From Belliella alkalica (GTDB taxonomy: Bacteria; Bacteroidota; Bacteroidia; Cytophagales; Cyclobacteriaceae), in assembly GCF_022549785.1 (NCBI RefSeq), contig NZ_JAKZGO010000007.1, forward strand, positions 186,001-250,000: DNA of 64,000 nt. The letters run 5' to 3'. This document shows positions 1-9,502 of the stretch, piece after piece (position 1 is the first letter of the stretch; every line of letters begins with the position of its first letter). The notes beneath the pieces are model-generated. The model was not told the origin of the DNA. It saw only the letters and a program-made list of their open reading frames with translations, and made no database searches. The position numbers were made by a program, and so were the translations under genes.

Positions 1-1312
1 ATTTAGCATTGAAATAATCAGTCCCCCCATCATAATAACCAGACTGAGTCATTACATGCAGATAAGGATTCTGACGCATAGCATTTGCCAATTGCTCAGC
101 AGTATTTTCATTGCTTCTATCCCAAGGGTTCACTGGACCAAATAGATTATAAGTCAAGTCTGTCTTGTAGTTTAATACATTTCTTGCATATAAATTGAAA
201 GCTGGAGCAAAAGCATGGTTCCAAGCAGTAAGTGCTGGATCAAAATCAGGACGTGCACCAGTACCAGCTTTATCTATCCCTTTGTATCTACTATCTAATC
301 TACCTATCGTCAAACCTTGATCTCTGAGTAATTCTTTCCAAAAAAAGTTCGTAGGAACAGCTAAGTTATGTTCAAGTATCACTTTCTCACTCAAGCCAGA
401 GTAATAAGCCATTTTTTTGGCTATTTCAATTCTTTTAGCTGGATCTATAGACCCACCTTTTGCCATAGCTGGCAGTACAATATCAATCGTGTAAGCTTCT
501 ACTTCTGGAAGAATATCATCCAAATCCCTTGCTTGCAAATCTGCTGGAAGCACTTTATGATACCAAGCAGTCGCAGCGTAATATGGTAAGTAGTTTGCAC
601 CTCCAAGTGGGCCACTTCTATCAAGTCCCATAGGCGTAGGAGAAACCAAAATCACACCATTGAAATACATCCAATGTGAGTTTTGTAGCTGGGAAACCAT
701 GCCCGCAACTCTAGTTGTACCATAACTTTCTCCAATCAAATACTTTGGCGAAGCCCATCTATTTTGTCTGGTCACAAAAGTATTTACCCAATCGGATAAA
801 TATCTGATATCAGAATTGATTCCAAAAAAGGTAGATCTAGGTGTGTCTTTGTTCACTATCCTAGAATAACCAGTATTGACAGGATCTACAAATACAATGT
901 CTGCTACATCAAGAATGGAATGTGGATTTTCGCTATATCCATACGGCTGCAAAGGATAGCCTTCATCATCAATATTCAATTTGTATGGACCTGTATAAGC
1001 TAGGTGCATCCATAATGATGCGGACCCTGGACCACCGTTAAATGAAATTACCAAAGGCCTATTTGCCTTGTCAGATATATCTGTCCTTTCGTAATATGTG
1101 TAAAAAAGTGAAGCAATAGGCTTGCCTTCATCATCCCATACTGGCATTGTACCAGCAGTAGCTTTGTAAGGGACTCTTTTGCCATTGATCGTAATCTCAT
1201 GGCGAGTTTCTTTTGCTGACTCTATTTCGATTTGTCTAGTTTCTTGTGCTTCTGCTATTGTCAAACAAAAAACCAACAAGAATACTCCCAGTAAATTTTT
1301 TTTCATCATCAT
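1..1312 (-). CDS. Secreted serine carboxypeptidase, peptidase family S10 (3' end cut by window edge)
   Basis: About 437 codons are visible; the C-terminus lies beyond position 1. The N-terminus is a signal peptide (MMMKKNLLGVFLLVF, then AEAQ), so the product is exported. Family S10 marks are GGPGSA near residue 92 (oxyanion region) and GESYG near residue 194, which holds the catalytic serine. S10 enzymes remove C-terminal residues from peptides. The catalytic Asp/His part is mostly outside the window. Three ATG codons in tandem (1312, 1309, 1306) leave the exact start open. No convincing Shine-Dalgarno site is seen. The gene reads out of the window and is flanked by a repeat tract on its 5' side. 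Confidence 0.88.
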   Translation of the reverse strand, partial: MMMKKNLLGVFLLVFCLTIAEAQETRQIEIESAKETRHEITINGKRVPYKATAGTMPVWDDEGKPIASLFYTYYERTDISDKANRPLVISFNGGPGSASLWMHLAYTGPYKLNIDDEGYPLQPYGYSENPHSILDVADIVFVDPVNTGYSRIVNKDTPRSTFFGINSDIRYLSDWVNTFVTRQNRWASPKYLIGESYGTTRVAGMVSQLQNSHWMYFNGVILVSPTPMGLDRSGPLGGANYLPYYAATAWYHKVLPADLQARDLDDILPEVEAYTIDIVLPAMAKGGSIDPAKRIEIAKKMAYYSGLSEKVILEHNLAVPTNFFWKELLRDQGLTIGRLDSRYKGIDKAGTGARPDFDPALTAWNHAFAPAFNLYARNVLNYKTDLTYNLFGPVNPWDRSNENTAEQLANAMRQNPYLHVMTQSGYYDGGTDYFNAK

Positions 1313-1430
1313 TATTTGGATTTAATTGTCACTAAATTAATTGAATATTTAAAACAGAATTTGGATTTTACACAAACCTTTGGAGATTTAGGTTGAACGG
1401 AGATATAATCAACTGCTTCATTAATACAAT

Positions 1431-1650
1431 TTGGATTGATATTGGATATTTAGAAGATATTGGATATTGGTGGATATTAGTTGATATTAGATATTGAGAG
1501 ATATTAGATATTAATGGATATTGGATATTGATGGATAATGGATATTAGTGGATATTGGATATTGGTGGATATTGGATCCGCCACTGGGGACAAGTTATTG
1601 GTTGATATTAGGTCTGACCTGGTGGATATGCTGTAAATTGATATTGGTTG
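1431..1650. repeat. Degenerate GGATATT / TTGATATT repeat tract
   Basis: The gene-free stretch 1313-1759 holds a low-complexity tract. From about 1431 to 1577 the heptamer GGATATT and variants (TTGATATT, TAGATATT) recur every 7-16 bp, as in GGATATTGGATATTGATGG. Sparser copies continue to about 1650. The period is irregular, so this is neither a clean microsatellite nor a CRISPR array. Short open frames here on both strands are by-products of the repeat. It lies between the divergent 5' end of the S10 gene and the 3' end of the ion-channel gene. Confidence 0.7.
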
Positions 1651-1759
1651 AATGGGGTTTGTGTGGATTGCGGGTGGTGGTATTGGTGTTTGTAGCATTT
1701 TTTTCAAGTCCATTAACCCGAGATTTGAGGTTAATTAAATAAAACGAAAAAGCACTCCA

Positions 1760-2434
1760 CTAATTCTCTTTTGCAGCATATGAAACCAATTTGGCTATCA
1801 CCACAGCGGGATATAGAATTCCTGAAGCCGAAAGAAAGACTGAAAGCATTTTTGTTGGAAGATTTGCGGGAAATACATCACCAAAACCCAAGGTACTGAT
1901 ACATGACAAACTGTAATAAATATATTCTCCATAATCGGCGTCAAGCCCACCCAAAGACTTATTACCTTCAAGGGATTCACCAGTGATCAAATGAATCACT
2001 TCAAAACCAAAAGCTCCGATCATCGCCAATAAGAGGTAAACATTTACTGAACCGATTATCCTATGGATATTCACTTCATTATTTCTAAATAACAAACTGA
2101 AATTGATAATGACCAAAGCGGTCAAATTTAATATTGCTACTACTCTTTCAAACAAATAAAACTCATATGGATTGTCTCCAAACCTAATCAATCTCAAGGA
2201 GATATGTAACAAAAAGAGTACTGAAGATAAAATCAAATAAGGTTTTTCATGGGAAGAAAAAATCCCAACAAAAAACAATAGGATCAACATGATGTTTAAA
2301 AAAAGAGTCGCATCTTTTTGATACTCAATAAAAACTGGGAGTACAAAAACTGTAAAAAAAAGCATTGTCAAAAGTGCAGGAAAACTTACATCAGATACCC
2401 AAAAACTATTAATTCTTTTGATAAAATTTCCCAT
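1760..2434 (-). CDS. Potassium-channel-like membrane protein (ion_trans_2 pore)
   Basis: A 224-residue protein made mostly of hydrophobic helices: about five segments from residue 18 to 150, a pore loop, then a final helix. The pore loop reads CISTLGFGDVFP. TLGFGD is a K+ selectivity-filter variant (usual TVGYGD), and this is the only family-specific motif visible. No cytoplasmic RCK domain follows; the protein ends about 40 residues after the filter. Family members conduct K+ across the inner membrane as tetramers. The downstream neighbour on the other strand is a K+/H+-type antiporter, which fits a K+ homeostasis role (inference). Confidence 0.75.
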   Translation of the reverse strand: MGNFIKRINSFWVSDVSFPALLTMLFFTVFVLPVFIEYQKDATLFLNIMLILLFFVGIFSSHEKPYLILSSVLFLLHISLRLIRFGDNPYEFYLFERVVAILNLTALVIINFSLLFRNNEVNIHRIIGSVNVYLLLAMIGAFGFEVIHLITGESLEGNKSLGGLDADYGEYIYYSLSCISTLGFGDVFPANLPTKMLSVFLSASGILYPAVVIAKLVSYAAKEN

Positions 2435-2507
2435 TTTTCAACTTTTTAATTCAACATTTAAAGATGCCTATTTTTTTTGATCTAGTAATTAAAAAATGCA
2501 AAATGTA

Positions 2508-2703
2508 CATCCCCTTTCTTACTAATAGCTAACCAAAATGATATATTTTATATGAGTATCCGCAATGTTGCACGTTGGGTAAGAAGTAGCTTTGTAAGTT
2601 GCGGATACTCATAATACTTTATGTCTATTGATTTACTAGTACCTAATCTACTAATAACCGAAAACGATTCTCCGCATGATTACATTGGAAAATTCAACTT
2701 CAG
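2508..2703. repeat. Noncoding intergenic element, copy 1 (homologous to 33495-33633)
   Basis: The gene-free stretch 2435-2866 contains a block that aligns to 33495-33633. I counted 20/24 identical bases (2527-2550 with 33511-33534), 28/36 (2623-2658 with 33535-33570) and 17/22 (2659-2680 with 33589-33610), all in the same order. The block ends with TCCGCATGAT followed by AAAATTCAACTT, both shared with the second copy apart from one base. This copy differs by an extra 72 bp (2551-2622) that carries an inverted repeat, and by lacking 18 bp. An imperfect inverted partner, ATTGCGGATAGT, sits at 2709-2720. No open frame is conserved between the copies. Confidence 0.7.
2551..2613. repeat. Palindromic element with perfect 15-bp inverted arms (TATCCGCAATG family)
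   Basis: Left arm TATGAGTATCCGCAA (2551-2565) and right arm TTGCGGATACTCATA (2599-2613) are perfect reverse complements separated by 33 bp. The pentamer TTTAT occurs at 2547-2551 and 2618-2622 and could be a target-site duplication. The left arm with its flank recurs at 44943-44965 (21/23 identical) and, inverted, at 51351-51370 (18/20 identical). The arrangement resembles paired REP sequences or a MITE. No transposase is seen in the window. Confidence 0.75.
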
Positions 2704-2866
2704 TTGCCATTGCGGATAGTCTTAAAATGCAATTTTAAAATCACTTCCCTACATTATTAACAAAACTCAAAACTGATTTTTTTGCAAGCTGATTTGATTT
2801 ACCACACAGGTACACTTGCAAATTTTGCCTATTTTTGAATTAGTTCGAATCAATCCACAATCATTC

Positions 2867-4348
2867 ATGTTCCTAACTATCGAAAACATCCTTTTTATAG
2901 GATCTATTTTGCTATTTCTAAGCATACTAGCCGGAAAGACTTCATACAAATTTGGTGTTCCAACATTGGTTTTGTTTCTTTTGATCGGAATGATTGCAGG
3001 TTCAGATGGCTTGGGAATTCAGTTTCATAATCCAGAAATAGCACAATTCATCGGAATCGTATCCCTCAATTTCATTCTTTTTTCAGGTGGTTTGGACACC
3101 AACTGGAAGTCAATCAAACCAGTTTTGGGACAAGGAATTGCATTATCCACTATTGGTGTATTGCTGACAGCTACTTCTCTTGGTGTTTTTGTATGGGCTA
3201 TTTCAGATTTCACGATTTATGAAGGACTTTTATTGGGTGCGATTGTATCATCCACGGATGCGGCGGCGGTTTTTTCGATTTTACGGTCAAAAAGCCTTGC
3301 CTTGAAATACAGATTAAGGTCAACACTTGAGTTGGAGAGTGGTAGTAATGACCCGATGGCTTATGTAATGACCATTGCATTTTTAGGATTGGTTCTCAAT
3401 CCAAATATGGGATTTAGATCACTTGTTATCCTATTTTTCCAGCAAATGCTGCTTGGTGCTGCTCTAGGTTTAGGCTTTGGTTGGCTGAGCAAACAAGCCG
3501 TCAATAGAATCAACCTTGGCTTTGAAGGACTTTACCCTGTCCTTGTGATTTCTCTGATGTTTATTACTTTTTCCTTCACAGATTTGGTCGGAGGAAATGG
3601 TTTCTTGGCAGTGTATCTTTGCGCTGTGTATTTGGGAAATCAGGAGTTGATACACAAAAACACCATTTTGAAAATGTTTGATGGAATCGCTTGGTTGATG
3701 CAGATTGTGCTCTTTTTGACCTTGGGACTTTTAGTGAATCCTACAGATATCATTCCTTTGCTTGGCTTAGGTTTGGCCGCATCTGGATTTTTGATATTTG
3801 TATCTAGACCTTTCGGTGTATTTTTGACTCTACTTCCTTTCAAGATGAAAAACCGAAGACGATGGTATATTTCATGGGTTGGCTTGAGAGGTGCTGTACC
3901 AATTGTATTTGCTACCTATCCTCTAATCGCTGGAATAGATAAAGCATCCACTATCTTCAACATTGTGTTTTTCATTTCCCTGACTTCTGTATTGGTGCAG
4001 GGTACGACTTTATCGGTGGTGGCAAACTGGCTAAAAGTGGCGTTACCAGAAAAGCTTAAACCAAAATCACCAGTCGATTACATCACAAATGAAGCTCCAA
4101 AAACAGCAATGGCAGAAATTGATATTCCAAAAGGACATCAAATTGTTGGAAAGAAAATACTTGATTTGGGATTTCCAAAAAATGCAATCATTGCAATGCT
4201 GCGAAGAGAAGGTGAATTCATAACTCCAAAAGGCACTACGGAAATCCTTGCAGATGATCAGCTTTTGGTACTTGCAGAAAATGAACTGAGTCTATCCGAC
4301 GTTTACAATACATTGCAAATTGCCAAACCTGAGATTGAGGAAGAATAA
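2867..4348 (+). CDS. nhaP2: Potassium/proton antiporter, NhaP2/CvrA type (CPA1) with TrkA_C domain
   Basis: A 493-residue inner-membrane antiporter. Residues 1-390 form about 12 transmembrane helices typical of CPA1 exchangers, with the ion-site region around STDAAAVFS and LESGSNDPMA. The last 80-90 residues (from about DIPKGHQIVG) match the cytoplasmic TrkA_C/RCK_C ligand-binding fold that separates NhaP2/CvrA from short NhaP. The family exchanges K+ (sometimes Na+) for H+. I chose the ATG at 2867. The open frame extends upstream only to a TTG at 2816, and the protein beginning MFLTIENILFIG is the expected length. The gene stands alone behind the palindromic intergenic element and ends at a shared terminator. 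Confidence 0.87.
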   Translation: MFLTIENILFIGSILLFLSILAGKTSYKFGVPTLVLFLLIGMIAGSDGLGIQFHNPEIAQFIGIVSLNFILFSGGLDTNWKSIKPVLGQGIALSTIGVLLTATSLGVFVWAISDFTIYEGLLLGAIVSSTDAAAVFSILRSKSLALKYRLRSTLELESGSNDPMAYVMTIAFLGLVLNPNMGFRSLVILFFQQMLLGAALGLGFGWLSKQAVNRINLGFEGLYPVLVISLMFITFSFTDLVGGNGFLAVYLCAVYLGNQELIHKNTILKMFDGIAWLMQIVLFLTLGLLVNPTDIIPLLGLGLAASGFLIFVSRPFGVFLTLLPFKMKNRRRWYISWVGLRGAVPIVFATYPLIAGIDKASTIFNIVFFISLTSVLVQGTTLSVVANWLKVALPEKLKPKSPVDYITNEAPKTAMAEIDIPKGHQIVGKKILDLGFPKNAIIAMLRREGEFITPKGTTEILADDQLLVLAENELSLSDVYNTLQIAKPEIEEE

Positions 4349-4355
4349 GAATACA

Positions 4356-4383
4356 AAAATCCCAGCCTTTCGACTGGGATTTT
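4356..4383. terminator. Bidirectional intrinsic terminator between nhaP2 and ppc
   Basis: A 10-bp perfect stem, AAAATCCCAG / CTGGGATTTT, with an 8-nt loop (CCTTTCGA). T-rich sequence follows on the + strand and A-rich sequence precedes it. It lies between two convergent genes and can serve both. Confidence 0.8.
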
Positions 4384-4393
4384 ATTATTTTAA

Positions 4394-6949
4394 TTAAGCT
4401 GCATTTCTAGCTGCATTGATGATTCCAAACATTGTCCGTAGGATCAACTTCTGAAGTACAGGATCATCCTCTCCAGTTTTTAGCATCGTTTGGATTGCAT
4501 ATTGCTGAATTGTAATCAGCGGCAATACAATTTTTTCTCTGATAGCAATTGACTCTTTCGAGGTAGGGTTGTCTTGAAGTAAATGCTCCATACCCGAAAC
4601 CTCCAAAATATACTGAAGTGTTCTTTGGTATTCAGTGAACATCAAATTCCATAAGTCCGCATATTTCGGATCATCTTTCAAATAAGCCGTAGACTTATAG
4701 AATGATTTGGCCAAAGACTGCATGGAGTTACCCAAAAGAGATCTAAAGAAAAGTGAGTCATTGTACAAAGCTTTTGCCTGATCAAATTTACCTTCATTTT
4801 TCAAGGCTTCCAAAGCTGCTCCCACTCCAAAGAAACCTGGGATATTTTGCTTCATCTGCGCCCAAGAGCCAACAAAAGGAATTGCTCTCAAATCATCAAA
4901 CTTCAAACCCGAATCTTTTCCTCTTTTCAATGGTCTAGAACCAATATTGACTTGCCCGAAATACTTCAATGGAGTCACATGTTCCAAATATGGTAAGAAT
5001 TGGGGATGGCTTTTGAAATCTTTGTAGAATTGGTAAGACACATCAGCCATTTTATTGATCAGCGCTCTTTGATCATTTGTCAGTGATTTTTCTGAAGATG
5101 GATAAAGCTCGTTTTCCACACCTGCACAGAGTAGTTGTTCAAGATTGTAGGTACAAGAAACCGGCTTTCCGTAGTTAGAAGAAATCGTCTGACCTTGGAT
5201 AGTAATCTGAATCTCTTCATTCTCAACTTGTGGTCCTAGAGATGCATAGAAGTTATGCATATTTCCACCACCCCTTGCAGGAGGTCCACCTCTCCCATCG
5301 AAGAAAACGACACTTACATCATAAAGTCTTGACACTTTAGTAAGTTCTTCTTTGGCTTGAAGAATAGACCAATTGGCTCTTATATAGCCACCATCCTTGG
5401 TTCCATCGGAGAAACCAAGCATGATGGTTTGCTTTTGCTTTCTAAATTTCATGTGTGCAGCATAATCTTTGTTCTTGTACAACTGCTCCATTATTTTGGG
5501 AGCTTGTGCAAGATCATCGATCGTTTCAAAAAGCGGCACAATATCAAGTGGTAATTCTCCTTCTTTGTGATCTATACTCAGTTTTGCCAATTTGAAAACT
5601 TCCAAAATATGTAATGCTGATTGGCAATTGGAGATGATGTAGCGGTGCAGTCCATCTTCACCATTTTCTTTTTGTACAGTTTGGATTGCATCAAAGCTTT
5701 TCAGCATTTCCTTATGGAAATCATCTTTGAGTTTTGATTCATTTGGAAGTTTTTTGATGTCAAACAAAAACTTGATTTTATCATCATCACTTAGCTTATG
5801 ATAAGCTTCAAGCTCTTTTTCTCCAAACTCCATTTCAATGACCTCATCCCAAAGACCATCATGTTTTCTACTATCCTGACGTACGTCCATATTGGCAAAA
5901 TGGAAACCGAATATTTTTACCTTGAGGATAAATTCGTCCAACTGCTCTAAGAAAAGTCCTTCATGATATTCTACAAGACATCTTCTTGCTTCCATCAGAT
6001 CATTCAACAAATCGTCTTTGGCATTATAGTAGCTTTTTTCTTCAAAAAGTGAATTGAAAAGACCATTTTCCACTTTCAACATTATTGGTTCTACATGCTT
6101 GAAAGTCAACCTTCTTCTAATAATTCTTATATCCCTGTAGTAGCATCTGAGGATCCATTTCTGAAGCCTCTCTGCAACTTTCACGGTAATATCATGTGTT
6201 ACGAATGGATTGCCATCTCTATCTCCTCCAGGCCAAAAACCCACTTTTAGCAATCCAGGATTGTCCCATTCGTGAAGCGGAATTTCGAGACTATTGAGCA
6301 ACCTCGTAAGGATATCGGGAATACTTTTATAAAATACATTTGTCAAAAACCAGATCAAACTTACTGCTTCATCTAATGGAGAAGGTTTTTCTTTATTGAT
6401 AAATCCAGTTTTCCCTAGCTGTTGCAATAAAAGGTTGATATTCCCCAAATCATTGTTTTTGATCGCAGTTTCCAAATCGGTGATGATTCCAAGAACATTA
6501 CCAGGGTAAAATTGCGTAGGGTGTGCCGTCAAGGTAAGTCTTACAGAAAAGTTTTTGAGCTTTTCTATCAAGGCTTCTCTCTTTCTATCATTATCTACTC
6601 TGGTAATAAGAGCGTTTACTGTCCCCTTACCTTTGGCATCATGGATTTTGTCAAATGCTGCATCTTCAATAGAATCAAAAAGCACAACTTGACGCTCTAC
6701 ATATTGCACCATTTTAAACAGTAAGTTATGGCGCTCGTCTTCTGAGTTTTTCGCCATCAATTCATCGAAAAAACCCCTTATAATTTCGCTTGGTGTTTTA
6801 TCTTTTTTATAGCCTTCTTCACATTTCGTTGCCAAGATCGGCAACAAAGTTCCAGTTCTATTGATATCACTAAATGGTAAGTCTAGAAAAAGACTATTGT
6901 AAATGGTGAATCTTTTGGCTACTTCGGTTTGATAATTATTCTTTGACAT
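4394..6949 (-). CDS. ppc: Phosphoenolpyruvate carboxylase
   Basis: An 851-residue PEP carboxylase, which forms oxaloacetate from PEP and bicarbonate to refill the TCA cycle. Visible signatures are TAHPTQF (catalytic His at residue 143), GFWPGGDRDGNPFVT, GFSDGTKDGGY near residue 510, the glycine loop FDGRGGPPARGGG near 546, and NIGSRPLKR. The protein is slightly shorter than the enterobacterial enzyme (883 residues), and the length is in the range I expect for Bacteroidota. The ATG at 6949 is the natural start. It is a single-gene unit, divergent from mrp, with a terminator directly after its stop. Confidence 0.96.
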   Translation of the reverse strand: MSKNNYQTEVAKRFTIYNSLFLDLPFSDINRTGTLLPILATKCEEGYKKDKTPSEIIRGFFDELMAKNSEDERHNLLFKMVQYVERQVVLFDSIEDAAFDKIHDAKGKGTVNALITRVDNDRKREALIEKLKNFSVRLTLTAHPTQFYPGNVLGIITDLETAIKNNDLGNINLLLQQLGKTGFINKEKPSPLDEAVSLIWFLTNVFYKSIPDILTRLLNSLEIPLHEWDNPGLLKVGFWPGGDRDGNPFVTHDITVKVAERLQKWILRCYYRDIRIIRRRLTFKHVEPIMLKVENGLFNSLFEEKSYYNAKDDLLNDLMEARRCLVEYHEGLFLEQLDEFILKVKIFGFHFANMDVRQDSRKHDGLWDEVIEMEFGEKELEAYHKLSDDDKIKFLFDIKKLPNESKLKDDFHKEMLKSFDAIQTVQKENGEDGLHRYIISNCQSALHILEVFKLAKLSIDHKEGELPLDIVPLFETIDDLAQAPKIMEQLYKNKDYAAHMKFRKQKQTIMLGFSDGTKDGGYIRANWSILQAKEELTKVSRLYDVSVVFFDGRGGPPARGGGNMHNFYASLGPQVENEEIQITIQGQTISSNYGKPVSCTYNLEQLLCAGVENELYPSSEKSLTNDQRALINKMADVSYQFYKDFKSHPQFLPYLEHVTPLKYFGQVNIGSRPLKRGKDSGLKFDDLRAIPFVGSWAQMKQNIPGFFGVGAALEALKNEGKFDQAKALYNDSLFFRSLLGNSMQSLAKSFYKSTAYLKDDPKYADLWNLMFTEYQRTLQYILEVSGMEHLLQDNPTSKESIAIREKIVLPLITIQQYAIQTMLKTGEDDPVLQKLILRTMFGIINAARNAA

Positions 6950-7153
6950 TTCTAGGTTTAATGGTTTGAGAATTGTGAAATTACATAAAATTTATATTTT
7001 TTTCAAAAATTGAATCCTATTTATAAATTATTATCATAAAAAGGAATATTTTCTTACTGATTCAATCATAAAAAACTAATATCATTGATGATCATTGAAA
7101 AAGAAATTACCCGATATTAAAATGAAAGTTGAAAATAGCTTCATCTTTTTTCG

Positions 7154-7177
7154 TAATTTAGGGTTTTTAACCCTAAA
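7154..7177 (+). promoter_or_regulatory. Candidate mrp promoter -7 box overlapped by a palindrome
   Basis: TAATTTAG (7154-7161) matches the Bacteroidota -7 box TAnnTTTG at 7 of 8 positions. It overlaps a perfect 9-bp inverted repeat: TTTAGGGTT (7157-7165), loop TTT, AACCCTAAA (7169-7177). The palindrome ends 17 nt before the mrpA ATG. It could be a repressor operator or an mRNA hairpin near the ribosome site. The palindrome is seen directly; its role is inference. Confidence 0.45.
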
Positions 7178-7194
7178 AGAAATTTCCATATTAC

Positions 7195-9501
7195 ATGATT
7201 GTAGCTATACTATCAGGTTTCATAGTCGCTTCTATGATTCCTATTTTGAGTAAATTAATCAAAGGCAAAGGATCGATACTTTTACCGTTTCTACCGTTAG
7301 CATTATTTGCTTATTTTATCAGTTTTCTTCCCCAAATAAGTAATGGGATTCCTATAGATAGATTCTATTCTTGGGTTCCTAGTTTTGGTATAGACTTATC
7401 CTTTCGCTTGGATGGCTTGTCCATGCTATTCGCCTTGTTAATAACGGGAATAGGAACCTTAGTGTTTTTCTATACTTTCAGTTATTTAAAAGGCCATCCA
7501 TATTTAGATAGATTTTATGGCTATCTAAGCATGTTCATGGCTTCGATGTTGGGATTAGTACTTTCTGACAATATAATTACGCTATTTATATTTTGGGAAT
7601 TGACTAGTATCAGTTCATTTTTCTTGATTGGATTCAACAATGATGATCCAAATTCAAGAAAGTCCGCATTGCTTGCTTTGAGTATTACTGGATTGGGTGG
7701 ATTATTTTTGTTGGCAGGCGTCCTGTTATTGGGCGCTACTGGTGGAACTTATTCTATCCAAGAGCTTCTTTCTCAATCAGAAGCTTTAAAGAGTTCTTCA
7801 AATTATAACTGGATCATATTCTTGCTGTTTATTGCAGCATTTACAAAGTCAGCACAATTTCCATTTCACTTCTGGCTACCTGGAGCTATGAAAGCCCCAA
7901 CACCTGTAAGTACTTATTTGCACTCTGCGACTATGGTAAAAGCAGGGATCTATTTATTGGCAAGGTTTACGCCAGTTTTGGGCGGGACTGTGGAATGGAA
8001 TACCACTTTGATCGTGGTGGGTGCTGTGACGATGACTTATGCTGCTATACATGCATTGTTCAGATTGGACATGAAGGGCATTTTGGCTTATTCTACTATA
8101 TCAGCTTTGGGGATTTTGGTTTTTCTCATAGGCTTGGGAACGGAGCAAGCGTTGTTAGCAGCTGGTGTTTTCATTTTGGTTCATGCGTTGTATAAGGCGA
8201 CTCTCTTCTTAGTGACAGGAATTGTAGATCATGAGACAGGTACTCGTGATGTGAGTGTGTTGTCAGGTTTGAGAAAAGTAATGATGCCTGTGGCCATTGC
8301 GGCATTTTTGGCAGCACTTTCCAATGCTGGAGCGCCACCATTTTTCGGATTTATTGGAAAAGATTTGATATATGAAGCCACTCTTCATTTGGGAGATTGG
8401 GCTTATGTGCTGACAGGGGCAGCTATTGTTACCAATGTTTGTTTGCTTTTCGCAGGGCTTCTTGCTGGTTACAAGCCATTTGTAGGAGCATTACCTGCTC
8501 AATTTGAAAAAGTGCATCTTCCCCACCCTACCATGTGGGTACCTCCATTGATTTTGGCTGGTTTGGGATTGATATTTGGTCTATTCCCTTCACTTATAGA
8601 AAAAAGCATCATACAGCCGGTATTTTCAAGTTTAGTAAACAATGATACTTTGATTCATATCAAGCTTTGGCATGGATTCAATATTGTATTGGGATTGAGT
8701 TTATTGACCCTGACGCTCGGTGCAATGTTATATTGGAAACTCAAACCATCGGAGAGTCTATTGAGTAAAACTTTAAGATTTGAAGTCATTTCCCCGAAGT
8801 CTTTGGCAGAAAAATTCAGGGCATTTTTCATTGTCTTAGCCCAATTTTGGACAGGTTTTTTCCAAAATGGTTATTTGAGAAATTATGTCATTACCATATT
8901 AGGGTTTCTCACATTGCTTTTGGGGTATAGGTTGTATCAAGGAGTAAATCTATACATAGATTTCGCTTCATTGACTGATTTGACAATTTATGAAGTTATT
9001 GTGGTCATCATCATGGCTGTATCTATCATATTTACAGTTTTCTCAAAATCCAGATTGGTAGCAGTCGCTTCTTTGGGGGTAATTGGGTATGCAATCTGTT
9101 TGATTTTCCTGTTTTATTCCGCCCCTGATTTGGCAATGACACAGTTTTCAATTGATACACTGACAGTCATCCTATTTGTATTGGTCATATATAACTTACC
9201 CAAATACAAAACATTTTCATCTATTGGAGTAAGGATTAGAGATGGGGTTTTGTCCATTTTCTTTGGAACATTGATAGCCATCTTGACTCTAGAAGTACTT
9301 TCAGAGCCGTTGAATAGAGAGACATCCATTTTCTACGCAGAAAGTGCCTATTTATTGGCAAAAGGAAAAAATGTGGTAAACGTCATCCTTGTGGACTTTA
9401 GAGGATTTGATACCATAGTTGAGATTACTGTTTTGGTGATTGCTGCTATTGGTGTTTTTAGTTTGTTGAAATTGAGATTGAAAAGTATAGAAAAAGAATA
9501 A
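7195..9501 (+). CDS. mrpA: Mrp antiporter subunit MrpA (NuoL-like)
   Basis: A 768-residue polytopic membrane protein and the largest subunit of the heteromeric Na+(K+)/H+ Mrp antiporter. It is homologous to complex I subunit NuoL. Seen: the proton-antiporter core with FIFWELTSISSFFLIGF (functional Glu) and LHSATMVKAGIYLLAR (functional Lys), then a C-terminal DUF4040-like helical domain around YSAPDLAMTQFSIDTLTVIL. MrpB is encoded separately, so this is the unfused form. It is the first gene of a seven-gene operon with gaps of 2 bp or less, or overlaps. The ATG at 7195 follows a palindrome. Confidence 0.95.
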   Translation: MIVAILSGFIVASMIPILSKLIKGKGSILLPFLPLALFAYFISFLPQISNGIPIDRFYSWVPSFGIDLSFRLDGLSMLFALLITGIGTLVFFYTFSYLKGHPYLDRFYGYLSMFMASMLGLVLSDNIITLFIFWELTSISSFFLIGFNNDDPNSRKSALLALSITGLGGLFLLAGVLLLGATGGTYSIQELLSQSEALKSSSNYNWIIFLLFIAAFTKSAQFPFHFWLPGAMKAPTPVSTYLHSATMVKAGIYLLARFTPVLGGTVEWNTTLIVVGAVTMTYAAIHALFRLDMKGILAYSTISALGILVFLIGLGTEQALLAAGVFILVHALYKATLFLVTGIVDHETGTRDVSVLSGLRKVMMPVAIAAFLAALSNAGAPPFFGFIGKDLIYEATLHLGDWAYVLTGAAIVTNVCLLFAGLLAGYKPFVGALPAQFEKVHLPHPTMWVPPLILAGLGLIFGLFPSLIEKSIIQPVFSSLVNNDTLIHIKLWHGFNIVLGLSLLTLTLGAMLYWKLKPSESLLSKTLRFEVISPKSLAEKFRAFFIVLAQFWTGFFQNGYLRNYVITILGFLTLLLGYRLYQGVNLYIDFASLTDLTIYEVIVVIIMAVSIIFTVFSKSRLVAVASLGVIGYAICLIFLFYSAPDLAMTQFSIDTLTVILFVLVIYNLPKYKTFSSIGVRIRDGVLSIFFGTLIAILTLEVLSEPLNRETSIFYAESAYLLAKGKNVVNVILVDFRGFDTIVEITVLVIAAIGVFSLLKLRLKSIEKE

Positions 9502-9502
9502 T

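Noticed and set aside
368-589. Plus-strand open frame of 73 codons
   Set aside because: It is antisense to the S10 carboxypeptidase gene, which has clear catalytic motifs.
1431-1577. Possible CRISPR array
   Set aside because: The repeat unit is only about 7 bp, spacing is irregular and no unique spacers separate identical repeats. No cas gene is nearby.
1504-1742. Open reading frames of 60-70 codons on both strands
   Set aside because: They run through the GGATATT repeat tract and translate to low-complexity Ser/Ile/Tyr or Trp/Gly runs. No start context and no family resemblance.
2767-2949. Minus-strand frame of 60 codons at the nhaP2 start
   Set aside because: Antisense to the N-terminus of the antiporter; no homology recognised.
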